From positions 45,329,034 to 45,393,033 of the forward strand of contig NC_133169.1 in the NCBI RefSeq assembly GCF_040802235.1: DNA of 64,000 bases, given 5' to 3'. The notes under the pieces are model-generated. The model had not been told where the DNA came from. It saw only the letters and a program-made list of their open reading frames with translations, and did not search any database. Shown in pieces: positions 47,701 to 59,619 of this stretch (the first letter of the stretch is position 1; every line of letters starts with the position of its first letter). The DNA is from Manis javanica (taxonomy: Eukaryota > Chordata > Mammalia > Pholidota > Manidae). The position numbers were made by a program, and so were the translations under genes.

Positions 47701-49227
47701 ACATCTCTGGTAATTAATTCTGGCCTAGACAACTGAATTTAACTGATCCTTTGTCTAGTGAGGTTGAATCTTCTTGAATGTGTTGAGATTTTTTATTTTC
47801 TAAATCATCCACTTTATGTGTCCTTATTTATTAGAAATGTTATTCTTTGAGACTTATACAACCTTTTCTTTGCATAGGAAAGCTTGAATGTGCCCATCAT
47901 GTAGGTCTCAACTGTTGTTTCCATTTTTTTTCTTTTTTCTATTTTATTTTGTTCATGGCTTTTTCATTATACAAGAATTTTTAAAGTTACAGAGTAAAAT
48001 ACATTAACGATACTTGTAGTTTCTTCCAAAAATATTTAGAAATTCTCTACTAGCTTCAAATATGAGAAATATTTTTACCTTTATTAGTTCCCATTTGTAT
48101 GTGTATATTTTAATTTAACTCTTTAAAGTCTGGAATTTAGGGATATAAATATGAAGTGGTGATTTACTGAACTGTCTATTCATAATTTTGCAATCATTGT
48201 AAAGATCATTATGCCTTTATCTAATGAGTTTCAATATCAATTTCTTAAATAGATTTTTTAAATATTTACTGAGGACTCTAATGTTATCTACAGATTCTTC
48301 AAATTCTTAAAACTCTGTGTTAGTGTTTGGATTATTAAAAGATGTAACTTGTTCAGTGAATTATGGGTGTTAAATTAAATGTATTTTATCTTTCTTTTGT
48401 AAACAATTTTATAAGGAATTTCCCATTTATTTACTACAGAAAAATAAGTCTAGAACTGCATTGTTATGTTTTGAAAACAATAATAGCATTAGCCATATCA
48501 TTTATTTGAAGAGTATTGACATCTTTGCAAAATTACTTTTCTCCACTAAGAGTTTATTATATCCTTTTTTTTAGTTAGGTGTTCAGTTAACTTCCTTTGT
48601 TGAGAATTATGATTTGTGTGATTTATGTGGATATTTATGTGTGTTCTGTATATTATTGTATATTTCACATTATATTTATTTCCATATGTTTCTCATTAAA
48701 TGCTGTCTTAATGATTTTATCTGCTATTTTTCTGCCATATTTTGGTATTTTTCCATGTTTATTTCTGGCCAACTAGAGGGCTTTTGGTAGTAAATATTAA
48801 TTTATTTTTTAATCTTGCTAATTTACAATCTTTAATTTGAAAATAATTTTTCAGAGAATCACATTGTGTTTACTTTTCATAGACATCAAGTGTACAACAT
48901 AAACATTTAATCTCCTGTACTTTAAAATATAGCAATTTATTTTTCATTCACATTATGTTGTTTAGAATTTCCAAAACTCTATCAACCAACATGGTGGTAT
49001 CTTACCAATACCTCCTTTCGTAGAAAAAACACAGCCTTATGGAAAAGAGGTTGTATCCTGTTGGTCTAAGGTAAGAGGAAATACCTGTATGTACCATGTC
49101 CCAAGACACACTAGAGAACAAGCAATGCTTGCCTTCTCTAGATAAATGGAAGAATAGCCTTTCACAGAATTTATTCACAAAATCTGGCTTACAATTACAT
49201 CCAAAACCAATGCCAAAGTCTCCAGCA
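44761..49227. other. Intergenic, 5' side of OR pseudogene 3
   Basis: AT-rich for 4.4 kb. It has a TATC/TATA-rich simple stretch at 47195-47260 and short weak L1-like patches (47300-47700; 48000-48960) too diverged to name. 45946-46212 has an 88-codon open frame with no recognisable features. The last 80 bp resemble the flank before OR pseudogene 1. No promoter module like A-C is seen here. Confidence 0.4.
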
Positions 49228-50144
49228 ATGACCAACAAGAGTTTCCCTGTGGGATTCATCCTTCTGGGCTTCTCCAAATGGCCCTATATATAAAAACAGT
49301 TCTCTTCTGGGCTGTGATTCTCTTGTTCACCATGATCGTCCTCTCCTACCTGACCATCATCCTGCTCTCCTGCGTGGATGCTCATCTCTACACCCCCATG
49401 TACTTCTTCCTCAGCAATCTCTCCTTCCTGGATCTCTGATACACCACAATTACTGTGCCAACATGTGGGGGCCAGACAAGAGCATCACCTACACAGGCTG
49501 TGCCATCCTGCTCTCTGTGTTAATCTGTCTTGGTGTCATAGAAGATGTCATGCTGATGGTGATGGCCTTTGACCACTACGTCACTATCTGCCAGCCCCTG
49601 TGCCAAACCATCATCATGTATCCTCAGTTCTGTCGGGAGCTGGTGCTCATGACTTGGTTATCAGTCCTGATAGAATCTCTGACCCAGTCTATTTTCACAT
49701 TTTTGCATCCACCACCACCTGGATGATTTTCTTTGTGAGGTTCCTGCCTTTATATGCCTGGCATGTAGAGACACCTCTGCAAATGAGTGGCAGATGACCA
49801 TCTCTGTTGACCTCCTCACCATCTTGCTAGTGGCATTGATTCTGACTTCTTATGTCTACATAGCTCAAGCGTTGCAAAAACTCCAGTCCGATGAGGGAAG
49901 GAAGAAGGCCAATGTGACCTACTCCTCCCACCTCATTGTGGTCTTCATGTTATAAGGGATGGTCGCCATTGTTTACACAGACCCCAAGAACCACTTTGCA
50001 TCAAAATATGGAAAGTTCTTTGCCTTTTTCTACACCTTGGTTACCCCTTTGTTGAACCCCCTCATCTACACCCGGAGAAACAAAGAGATGAGGGATGCTC
50101 TGCAGAGACTGCTGAGAAAGGGGGTCAGCACACCAAAAAAATAG
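49228..50144 (+). pseudogene. Olfactory receptor pseudogene 3 (paralogue of pseudogene 1)
   Basis: The start at 49228 repeats the first 16 residues of pseudogene 1 (MTNKSFPVGFILLGFS). A net 2-nt insertion near 49285 shifts the frame and creates a TAA at 49291-49293. In the OR frame there is a TGA at 49437-49439 after FLDL, a deletion before the [12 protein letters not shown] segment, and MAFDHY in place of MAFDRY. A frameshift falls near 49705 and a TAA at 49953-49955. The C-terminal PLLNPLIYTRRNKEM and KGVSTPKK correspond to pseudogene 1. More damaged than the other two ORs. Confidence 0.93.
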
Positions 50145-51420
50145 AAGCCAATCTCTTGAACCAGAAAGGCTGTTGAAAATCATAGCATTCACACAGTCTC
50201 CATTAGAAAATCTTTGATTTGTTATTTTTAAAAGGGTGCTTTTAGTTCAAAGACAGTAAGTTATGATTTATTCTTCATTCCTATTATTTCACATGCCACT
50301 TTCTTTAAAAAAAATCTGTGGAAATACAATTCCTGTTTTGGGCACCTAATAAGTGTTCAAAATATATTTGCCTAGGGTGTATTATTGTTTTCAGAGCTTA
50401 CTTTTGAAGAATATATACTATTATTTCTTAACAAAAGCACCATGAGTTAAACAGTTTTGTTTCAGAAAACCAACAAATTATCTATCATTCATCTTTTTTA
50501 ATTAAAATAACTGTAGAGAACTGCATCTTGTTTTCTTTTATACATGTCTGAATGGAGAGAAATTTCCCTGGAGTTCCCTACGGTTCTAATACATATGTTA
50601 TCTTTTCTTTTTAATTTATTTTGAGTGACAACTTGGGTATAAAGAAGAAATGCTAACTGCATATATCAAGCTATATTCTTTATTTGTAGTTTTCAGAAAA
50701 TGAAGCCATGTCATGGAGGTGTCTTGGAGTTATATGAATCTAGAAGAGGTGTGGGTCTCCTAAATCATGAAATAAATTGATCTCTAAATGTAGTTCACAC
50801 TTAATTTAACCTCCATTTGATCACAAAAAATATAATTACACACATTTGATTATAGCACATTTCCTGGATTACAAATACTGATCCAAATATATTCATCTAT
50901 GTATAATCTTTGAACATATGACACATTAGTTATATTATATGGTATTTTACATATAGTACATAAAATTGAGGCTATTACACATTACAGAATTAAGTATTTC
51001 TTTAAAATGTGGCTCATGGATACTCTATCTTCTTTATTATGAAATTGTACAAATACAACTCTACCAAAATTCAAGAGAATTTTTCCTAGTGGAGCTAGGA
51101 CATAAAAAGGTGTTTCCTCAAAGCTGGCACAATAAATTAATTTGGAATTTCCATGAAGGTTTGTTGACATTGGCTAGGCCCTTGTGCCAGCAGAAATAAC
51201 TATGATGTCATGGATTTTGTAAGACATATCCATTCTCTGATTTATCACAGGGTCTTTGGGATGGTTGCCAAATATTTTTATCAACAGTTACTTAAAGTAG
51301 AGACCTATGAGTGGCACTGATGTCAAGATGTATAGAAGACAGATGGCTTAGAGCTAGAGGCTCAAGTTGATACTATCCGCACAAGAACCTTGTAATGGGT
51401 CATTGTGATGTAATGACCAG
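50145..51420 (+). repeat. 3' flank of OR pseudogene 3, duplicated at 10860-11935
   Basis: Homologous by landmark order to the 3' flank of OR pseudogene 1 in the opposite orientation. Similarity fades near 51400, where a class I ERV LTR begins. Confidence 0.75.
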
Positions 51421-51428
51421 TACACCTA

Positions 51429-51951
51429 TGAGGATACCAAGGTAACAATGAAACAAAGACTCTAGAGGCTGAAAGATATCTGAAATTAAAGTTTTACTGA
51501 GCCTTTACAGATGCAGCCAGATAAGGGCTGAGTCCTGAGACAGAAAATTTCTGGTTAACTGACGGCAAGACCACTTAACAAAAACAATTTGTCCAACAGA
51601 CTCAAGATATAGGACACATTTATGAAGGGTTTCAAGAAAAGAACATTTGGTAAATTCACATTGGCTACTAATAAGGAAGGTGGGCTAATATGAAGCAGGG
51701 AAAGTCCTGGGAGAGTTGGTTCGTCCATGGAGAAGGCTCATGGATTGGTTGTTGGTGATGGTGAGACACTGGTCATATGCAAGGTGGATGCAGTGGGCCT
51801 TCTAATAATGGTTGAAATGACTTCATCCAAGATTGTGGAGTTTCTGGTTAGATATGTCCCAAAGCTGCTAACTAATGTCATTCCCTGATTCTCACTCCCT
51901 CATTCTCTGGTCATTATGTCACTTATTTTAGGACTTTTCAGAATTTTGTCA
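51429..51951 (-). repeat. 3' LTR of the class I ERV
   Basis: On minus it starts TGACAAAATTCTG just after the polypurine tract. It contains a CTCAGTAAAACTTTAATTTC region typical of a polyadenylation/R-U5 zone, and ends near CCTCA at 51429. About 520 bp. Boundaries inferred from the adjacent tract and the TG/CA ends. Confidence 0.55.
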
Positions 51952-52299
51952 TGTTGTTTCCCCCTTTTCATCAAGATATTTCATTTAAATTGCCACTGAT
52001 GAATGAATTTTAACATGTTTAAAATGACCCTTTTATGTTCAGGGCATTGTCCCACCTTGCTAGGAAGCCTCATCCCTAGGCAGTCATGTGCCATGTAGGA
52101 CGGAAATGCAAAGATAATGTTGGTTGAAATGAGATTTCCCATGCCAATTTTGGACAACAAGTTGGATAGCAAGAGAGACAGAGAGATAGAAAGATCTCTC
52201 AGTCAACTATTGTCAGGTATTTTTAGTTTCCTTTTCTTAAGGTGCTGCTTCATCTTGAAAAGGCATAATTGACCAATTCCATCTGTGGAGCAGGAACTA

Positions 52300-53600
52300 T
52301 CTTGGCTGAAGTTTAGTTCCTAGGCTTGCATAATTTGGAGGAAAAAGGATCATAAGGTTTAAACCAAGTAACACCAAGCAAAATTAAAAGTAGGGCAACA
52401 AATACTATCTGAAAGATGGTTGAAATCCATGAGCCCCATGACCTGAGCCATTGTTTTGTTATCTCCACATTGGTCATTGAATGGATTACTCGGGGCCCTA
52501 GTTTGTGTCTTCATATAATTTAATAAAGCTACTACATTAGCATAACTGTCAGGTATGATTATGAAGCATCCTGACTGTGTGACTGCCTAGGTACTTCTGT
52601 GTGGGGCAGTAATGATGTCCAAGGCCATTCTGTTTTGAAGAACAGGTTTCCTCATTGAAGATATTTCACTGTTTAATACAGACAAGTTCCATTTGCTATC
52701 ATTCAGCATTTGGGTGAATTTTGTAGGGTTCATATATTATTGTATCATCTATACCAACAGAGGAGGCAAAGACAGCAGCCAAATGATTATACCAAGGAAA
52801 AACAAAACAACCCTACCACAAACCTACCTGTATTTAAGGAAAGGGAGATTAGCAACCTCGGTAACTGGGGGATGAATTCTTCCTTTTACCCAAGGTAAAC
52901 CTAGGGTGCAATGATCTATCCAACCAGCAGGAAGCTATAGCCAAAAACTAGTACCACACAAAAATTGGGTCCCCTTTGGGGCTATGCAGTATATGGTTAG
53001 ACAGCTTAACCAGTTTCTTCCAAACCAATTGCTTCCCTTTAACCCAGTAGAATAATCACAGAGTTCTGGTGGTATCCTTCCAATATTTTTAGTGTAATTG
53101 ATTTGGTCCCACTCAGAGTGATTCTTCTGTCCCCAGCATAAGGATACCTGGTGACTCAACTGACCATAGCATTGAGTGAGCCACATGAATACACCCAAAA
53201 TATCCCGCAGTTCTAACAGGGTCATTTTTTTTCCTGGTGATCCAATTAACAGGATATATAATTTGTTCGATTTGTACACAATGAACACCCTACCTAGATT
53301 CATTAACAGTGTGTAAAATGGGCTATGTTTATAGATCAAAATTAGTAATTTCAGATGAGCTAGGGATACTACTTTTAAGTTATTTTTTAAAATACATTGT
53401 TTAAGAGACTTAATCTCCAGCCATGAAGTGGTGACAGCCACCAGGGTGACCCCAGTGAGTTGGAGGGGGTTGTTGTCCACAAATCCAACAATCAGATTGG
53501 TTTCTATGTTGAGAAAATTAATGGTCCTACTGTGGGAAAATGATGCCATGAGATGTCCATTCTGCAGTGGGAAAATACAATAATAACAAACTGATTAAAC
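52300..53600 (-). pseudogene. Class I ERV envelope remnant
   Basis: A 204-codon open stretch (53549-52935) reads as surface-subunit sequence and ends at a Cys-containing motif common near the end of gamma-type surface subunits. The next 500 bp, in broken frames, read as transmembrane-subunit sequence with a recognisable conserved heptad region and a downstream Cys-rich loop (about 52620-52530). At least one stop and several frameshifts separate these parts. No start-to-stop env exists. Only the decayed state is described. Confidence 0.65.
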
Positions 53601-54089
53601 ATTTTATGATGGTGCTTGGATCTTAGATTTTCTACAACCTGATTGTCCATTTTTAAAAATATTATTATAAGAAAGAAAATAGAAGGAATATAGATGAAAG
53701 TGGTTTTTTTTAATCTAGAGTATGCAGGCCTGGTCTGAACTCTTGGGTGGATGCACTCAACTTCAAGATGTCAGTAGTGTCTTCTCTTGCTGGTCACAGA
53801 GCGTTTGAGGCCAGAGATGGGAGTTCAGGACTGTTCAAGTGGATTGGCCATTTTTAGGGGATGAAGTGGATCTAGGAGTCAATGCCTTTGAGTCTGGTTG
53901 CACAGGGGTTTGCAAGAAGTACTTGGAATGAACCTTTCCATTAGGGTTATAAAGAATTTTTGTGGAGGTGTCTTCTCCAGGACTTAAAATCTCCAGTTTG
54001 CATTCCATGTGGCAGAAGATCACTCTCCTTGTTACAGTGAGAATATAGTTTTACTAAAGAGTGATTTTTATTAACAGCCTTAATAAGCT

Positions 54090-54600
54090 CTTAGCAATAA
54101 ATAAAATTTCTTTTATAACTAGAGGATTTCCTTTTATCCACTGGGGAAAGATGCATGGGTCTCCTGTTAGGATTTCATGAGGGCAAGCTTATGTCTTATA
54201 AAGGGAATGGATCTCAGATTCAAGAGAACTATAGGTGAGATTTTTGGTCAAGGAATTTTTGAAACTTCCATGGACTTAGCTAAATGGGTTTTCACAATTC
54301 TGTTTATTTTCTCTGCTAGCACAGATCATTGCGAATGGTATGTGCAATGAAAATGTTGCAATATTGGCCAGATGGCATGTACCTGCTGGAAATTTTGCCA
54401 GTATAATGAGTTTCCAAATCACTATAGGGTGTGGGAAAAGTTCTCCAGGTTGGCATAATTTTTTTCTATCAGTATCTTAGCCAAGAAGTGGCAGCATCAT
54501 GGGGACCAGGGTGAGCTTCAACCCAGGGCAAAACCACACAGACCATTACCAGTACATACTGATATCCATTAAAGAGTGTTGACTGGAAAAAAAATTTCTT
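54090..54600 (-). pseudogene. Class I ERV pol (integrase C-terminal part) remnant
   Basis: In broken frames on minus, translated pieces match the C-terminal half of gamma-type integrases: a stretch before and after the catalytic Glu region, then a Trp-Pro-Lys-containing segment and a Leu-rich segment (about 54310-54170). Several stops interrupt it. The catalytic Asp region upstream is missing. Confidence 0.65.
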
Positions 54601-54657
54601 TGCTATGTTGCAAATTAGTTGGCAGGTAATTCAAATCTTTCTGGTGGAGTTGGTAGG

Positions 54658-54970
54658 TGTGGGTAAAATTGCAATATTTCCAGAATCTCTTGCCTGGCTG
54701 TAGTGTATCTCCTTATCAACAGGCATTTCCAAGGGGTGGAAAGAAGTAGTCCATCTCCATTGCAATGGGTAATTACTGGGGCGACCAAGGGCTTATGTGA
54801 ACCTGAGAGGTTGGGGGGAGGCTCGCTTGCTTCTGCCACAGCAGGAGAGAGAAAGAAAGAGAGATGCCAGACAGCTTTTTGTAAGCAATAAATAGGTTTT
54901 AAACTTAATTTCTCCCTTTGACCAATTTTGGTTTCAGCTAGGTATTGTGCCCCAGGATTTCCTCTCCCCA
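54658..54970 (+). repeat. 5' LTR of the ERV-L-type provirus
   Basis: Starts TGTGGGTAAAATTGC. Contains AGCAATAAATAGG (polyadenylation signal) near 54890 and ends CTCTCCCCA at 54970. About 313 bp, diverged from the 3' LTR mainly in the middle. Confidence 0.85.
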
Positions 54971-55199
54971 GATTTATATCTGGTAGTAGTCGGCAGGACC
55001 TCTGTACCCGAAATCTGTTTACATGGGTGTGACTCTTTGGGTGGGCTGCTCCTAGAGATGGTGGTGAGATGCCCAGAACCCACACTGTGGATGGAGGGGA
55101 GGCCCCAGTGGATGCCAAGGCAGAGGGTGCAGCTTCACCTGGGAGCCCCTCATATGTGGGGCTTCCAATTTGGGAGCCCCTACTGGGGAACCGGTCTAG

Positions 55200-55740
55200 T
55201 GTAAAGCACCTCCTAGAAGGGTGAGGCCTTCCCCAGAATTTGGGAAGGGTGGGGACACCCGAAGCTGCAGAATTAGGCCTATCTGAGATAAAAAACTGTT
55301 TAGATGCCCTGAGTAGCCATGCAGGAACTGGCATTTTTGGGTCTCTTTTCATTGAGGTAGTGGAAAACATTATTGAGGAGAGAGGGTTATGGAGGAGAGA
55401 GAAAGACCTCGGCAGGAGAGAGACACACTTCGGAATTGCTAGAGGAGCTGGGCAATGACCTATAGGATGCCCTTAAGGAAGAGAGACATTTATTGAGAAA
55501 ATGGGTCGTGCTCCTGGAAGATTCCTTAGCAGTGGTGAGGGGGGAGGCAGCGGGAGAAGTAGCGTTGCAGGAGGCTGAGGGGAGGGGGAGGAAAGAGAGG
55601 TGCCTGCAGCCCCAGAGGTGGTGGAGGAGCCTGGGGGAGAAGATGAGGAGTTGGGGCCATGGGCTGACCTGTTTCTGAGGCCACCACCCAAGATACCATC
55701 CTCTCCTGTACATCCCCGGCTGTAATATAAAAAATAAAAA
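55200..55740 (+). pseudogene. ERV-L-type gag N-terminal remnant
   Basis: Glu/Leu-rich helical segments (55240-55458 and about 55493-55678 in another frame) match the gag start of the 22.6-24.4 kb element. Frameshifted near 55450. The capsid part is missing because the sequence jumps near 55800 to pol. Confidence 0.65.
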
Positions 55741-55819
55741 TGAAACAACCATGGGCTTCTCAGGGTGATGAGCCACTCCCTCCCCAGGTTGTGGAGCAGT
55801 CCATGAAGTAAGTAAAGTC

Positions 55820-58150
55820 ACACCCCCTTTGCATGCTGCTGTCCCCTTTATAGCAGCCATTCTGTACATAGTCATGAGCTGGGTGTTATATTGTGGACCT
55901 TGGTAATGCTTTCTTCTCTATTGACATGGCACAGGAAAGTCAGGAACAGTTTGTCTTCACATGGGAAGGCTGGCAGGGGACATTCACTGTCCTTCCTCAG
56001 GGATACCTCCACAGTCCCACCATCTGTCACGGACTTGTAGCCCAAGACTTGGCCACATGGAAGATACCACAAATGGTGTGGCTATGTCACTACATTGATA
56101 TCATGCTCACATCTGATTCTCTTGCAGATTTACAAGGAGCAGTTCCTAGACTGCTGCAACATCTACAGGAGAAAGGATGGGCTGTGAACAGCACCAAGGT
56201 TCAGGGACCTGTTTTGTCTGTAAAATTCTTGGGGGTTGTCTGGGTGGATAAAACTTGTTATTCCTGAAGCAGTCATAGCCAAGGTCCAGGCTTTCCCCAC
56301 CCCTACCACTGTGGCAATATTACAAGAGCTTTTGGCCCTTTTGGGCTAGAAAGTGTTTATCCCACGCTTGGCACAAACTCTGAAGCCCTTGTACCAGTTG
56401 GTACAAAAGGGCATAAGGTGGGACTGGGATGAGACATGTGCAGCTGCTTTTACAGCTACCAATGGGGCAGCCATGGCCTTACAGGCCTTGAGTGTAATGG
56501 ACTCAAGACCTTGTGAGCTAGATGTTCATGTAACCAAAGATGGCTATGGATGGGGTCTTTGACAGCAGCTTAAACAGACATGCCAACCCATTGGATTCTG
56601 GTCACAACTATGGAAAGGAGCAGAGGTCCAGGTCACCTTGATCAAGAAGCAACTGGCTGCTGTGTACCACACCTTGCTGGCTACAGAGCCCATCACCATA
56701 ACAGCTCTGACCAAAGTAATAACTACCTATCCCATCAGGGGGTGGGTGCAAGACTGGACCCAAAGGCCACAGAGTGGCATGGCACAGACACCTGTATTGG
56801 CCAAATGGGGCGCATATTTACAGCAGTGCAGCACCCTCTCTGCTAGCCCTTTAAGTGGAGAACTCCAATGCTTTTTGGAGCCAGTGACCTCTACCAGTGG
56901 AAAGCAGGAAGAACTTGATTTTCAGCACTTCATAGACCAGATATCAGGAAAGCCCCTATACCTGAAAATACTTCATATATAGATGTCTCTAGTTCACTTT
57001 CCTTCCTCTAGTTGTGGGCAGCCCCTTAAGTGGAGGGATGTGACTTTCCATTCTAAGACTGAGAAAATACAGATGGAGAATGGACAAGGGAAGAGCAGCC
57101 AGTGGTCTGAGTTGTGGGCAATATGGCTTGTGATCACCCAGTACCCGCCTCCCTTTGTTGTCTGCACTGACAGCTGGGCCATCTATCAGGGATTGACCCT
57201 GTGGCTACCGACATGGTACCATGCCAACTGGATGGATGATCACGAGCCCCTTTGAGGGTAAGAGTTGTGGCAAGATCTATGGGCCTCTGGTCAGACTAAG
57301 ACAGTTACCATGTATCATGTGACTGGCCATTTGCCTTTGGCATCCCCAGGGAATGATGAAGCAGACACACTGGCCCAGGGGTGCTGGCTAGAAAGAAAGC
57401 CTGCCTCTGAGGTAGCCAAATGGTTACATCAGCATTTGTTGCACTTGGGGCAAAAGATAATGGGGGCTTTAGGCTGTCAGTGGGGATTGCCATTGACCTT
57501 TGAAGAAGCCAGCAGAGCCCAGAAGGATTGCCTTGTGTGCTCTAAGAGGTACTTACACCAAGTCCTGCAGAACATGTGACAATAGTAAGGGGGCCAATAC
57601 CCCTTTTCAGGCAGCAGATAGACTATATTGGGCCTCTACCCACATCAGAAGGATATCAGTATGCCATGACTTATGTGGACATAGCCACTGGACTTTTGTT
57701 TGCTTTTCTTGCATGTCATGCAGATCAGCAAACCACCAAGAGGGGCCTAGAGCATCTATTTGCAGCCTATGGCCGGCCTTAAGGGCAATCAAGGTACCCA
57801 CATTACTAGATATGTGTTAGAGGAATGGGTGAAGCAATTAGGAATAAAGTGGAAGTTTCACATTCCACATAACCCTACAGGGGCAGGCATAATAGAGAGG
57901 TACAATGATTTGTTGAAATCTGGCCTGAAGTTGGGACCAGTCATAAACCAATAGTCTATAGGACTGGCCAATGCATTTATGGATGGTGCTATGGCATTTG
58001 AATGAGAAGCCCCAAAAAGGATCCTTGAGCCCTGTGGACATGCTCACACACATTGCTACCTCTCCTATACAACTGTATGTGCAAACCAAAGAGTTACTGA
58101 TGCCAGGATATGTCTAGCATGGTAACATCCTGCTGCCTGCCCCAACTGCA
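55820..58150 (+). pseudogene. ERV-L-type pol remnant (RT, RNase H, integrase)
   Basis: The reverse-transcriptase palm is at 55893-56267, with [14 protein letters not shown]. The usual YIDD reads YID followed by Ile, so one active-site Asp codon is missing. Connection and RNase H pieces follow at 56353-57255 and 57265 on (CTDSWAIYQG, DEADTLAQG). The integrase has an His/Cys finger (57420-57560, with CLVC) and a core at 57576-57954. The second catalytic acidic position in the core reads Asn and a frameshift splits the core near 57780. The Glu after NPTGAG is kept. Stops at several points. No functional enzyme is possible. Confidence 0.82.
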
Positions 58151-58857
58151 TTAAACCCTAGAGACTCTGTTGAGTGGATGTGGCCCTGGACATTTTGACA
58201 CAGGGACCAGCTATAGCTGGCCCTTCTGGCACCTTGAAGAGAAGGTCTGGAAGCTGGCCTCCCGGGTGTTCCTGGAGTAACAGCAGCATGGCCCCTTAAG
58301 ATCACAATAGTGTATCTTGGACATCTGGGAGGTAAGAGCATCTTATAGGGAAGTTTTGTTTTATCTTTATGGCCAGGGCATGTACCTCCCTTAGTCCTAT
58401 ATACTGACCCATCTGCAGCTCCCACTGGGATGGGGATGAAGGCCTGGTATACTAGCCCAGGAAGAGACCCCATTCCTGCAACTGTCCTATCAGAGGACCA
58501 CTCTCTTTCCTGCATCCTACCTGATTGGTAGGATTTGTCTTTGCTGGTGTCATTAAAACATGTATCTTATCACCCTTAAGGTTATTTTCTTATAAGTCTT
58601 CACTGCTTTGACCTGCCTCCTGGTTACAGCTGCTTCTTGCTGAGTGTACATGATCTCCCTACCAGTTCAGCTGGGGGCCTACTGTGGAATGGGTGCGCTC
58701 TACACTTACTCTGAACAGGGCTTTGAACCTGGCTGGATGCTCGGACTTGAGGATTATCATGATTATATGGTTACAGGGCTCCAACTTTCTCACACAGGAA
58801 CTGCTGTATAAGATGGAATTGTGTAGATTGTAAGGTGAGAATTCTGGAGGTGTGGGT

Positions 58858-59216
58858 TGTGGGTAAAATTGCAATATTTCCAGAATCTCTTGCTTGGCTT
58901 TAGTCCATTTACATATCAATAGGTGTTCTTCCCACAGCCTCTGGGACAAGGGGTGAAGAGAGGCTGCTCTCTCCTCTCCTCTATTGCATAATTGGTCTGG
59001 CGCCTGTCAGTGCCAGGGACCCACCCACGGAGTTCCTCTGGGCAGGGGAGGGCGGGAGGTGAGTGTGCACCATGATAGAGAGGCAGCCAGAGTGAAAGAA
59101 GGGAGTCAAGCCCCATCATGAACAATAAATTGATTTCTCCCAGTCTAACCTTTCCTTAGACTGATTTTGGTCACACTGATTTAGTCACCCCACTAGGAAC
59201 ACCAATTCCCCCCACA
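58858..59216 (+). repeat. 3' LTR of the ERV-L-type provirus
   Basis: Starts TGTGGGTAAAATTGC at 58858 and ends CCCCCCACA at 59216, so the tips form a perfect TGTGGG/CCCACA inverted pair. AACAATAAATTGATT marks the polyadenylation region. 359 bp. Confidence 0.88.
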
Positions 59217-59580
59217 GCTACAATTATATAGAAAATGTATTTATATTCATAGAATTTGAGTAAAGTTGTATATATGCTGTAAATATTAAAATAGGGTTAT
59301 TAAATGTAAAATAAAATAAATAGGTATAAATAATAAATAAAAAGGTTGGCAATACAGAGGCTACAATAAAGTTTTGCTGTCAAAAGTATTTATTTATATA
59401 TAGGTTCATATAAAGAATATATGGTATATACGTAACACTACATACAGTTATACATTATGCATGGTATACATAGTTATATATAGTTTTATGTATGGTATAT
59501 ATGATCATATATATCATATACAGCTTATATATGTGGTATATGTATGTATATATATGTAGTTTTTTATACTTACTGTATTC
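59217..59580. repeat. AT-rich imperfect TA repeat
   Basis: 59390-59570 is dominated by TATATA, TGGTATATA and CATATA motifs, next to the 3' LTR. Confidence 0.85.
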
Positions 59581-59619
59581 TACAAAAAGAGTGATTAAGG
59601 ATGAGGATATTCAACTCTT

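Larger units (their letters stand above)
51429..54600 (-). mobile_element. Class I (gamma-like) ERV remnant, minus
   Basis: From right to left: integrase remnants (54600-54090), env remnants (about 53600-52300), a purine-rich tract (51953-51968 on minus, GAAAAGGGGG) and a 3' LTR (51951-51429). Everything upstream of integrase is missing. The element ends about 60 bp before the ERV-L-type provirus, which lies in the opposite orientation. It is riddled with stops. The class is inferred from integrase phrasing and the env layout. Confidence 0.75.
54658..59216 (+). mobile_element. ERV-L-type (class III) provirus with both LTRs
   Basis: About 4.56 kb: 5' LTR 54658-54970, leader with TCTGGTAGTAGTCGGCAGG (probable primer-binding area), gag start (55200-55740), an internal deletion, pol from the reverse-transcriptase palm through integrase (55880 to about 58150), about 700 bp with no env, then the 3' LTR 58858-59216. 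Lack of env and the style of the pol motifs fit class III ERV-L-like elements. All frames are broken. The 5' and 3' flanks show no clear target-site duplication. Confidence 0.85.

Noticed and set aside
51953-51968. Purine tract as an origin or G-quadruplex element
   Set aside because: Its place between ERV env remnants and a TG-starting LTR makes a retroviral polypurine tract the better reading.
54615-55370. 251-codon open frame on minus
   Set aside because: Runs antisense across the ERV-L-type 5' LTR, leader and gag start; no similarity to a cellular protein.
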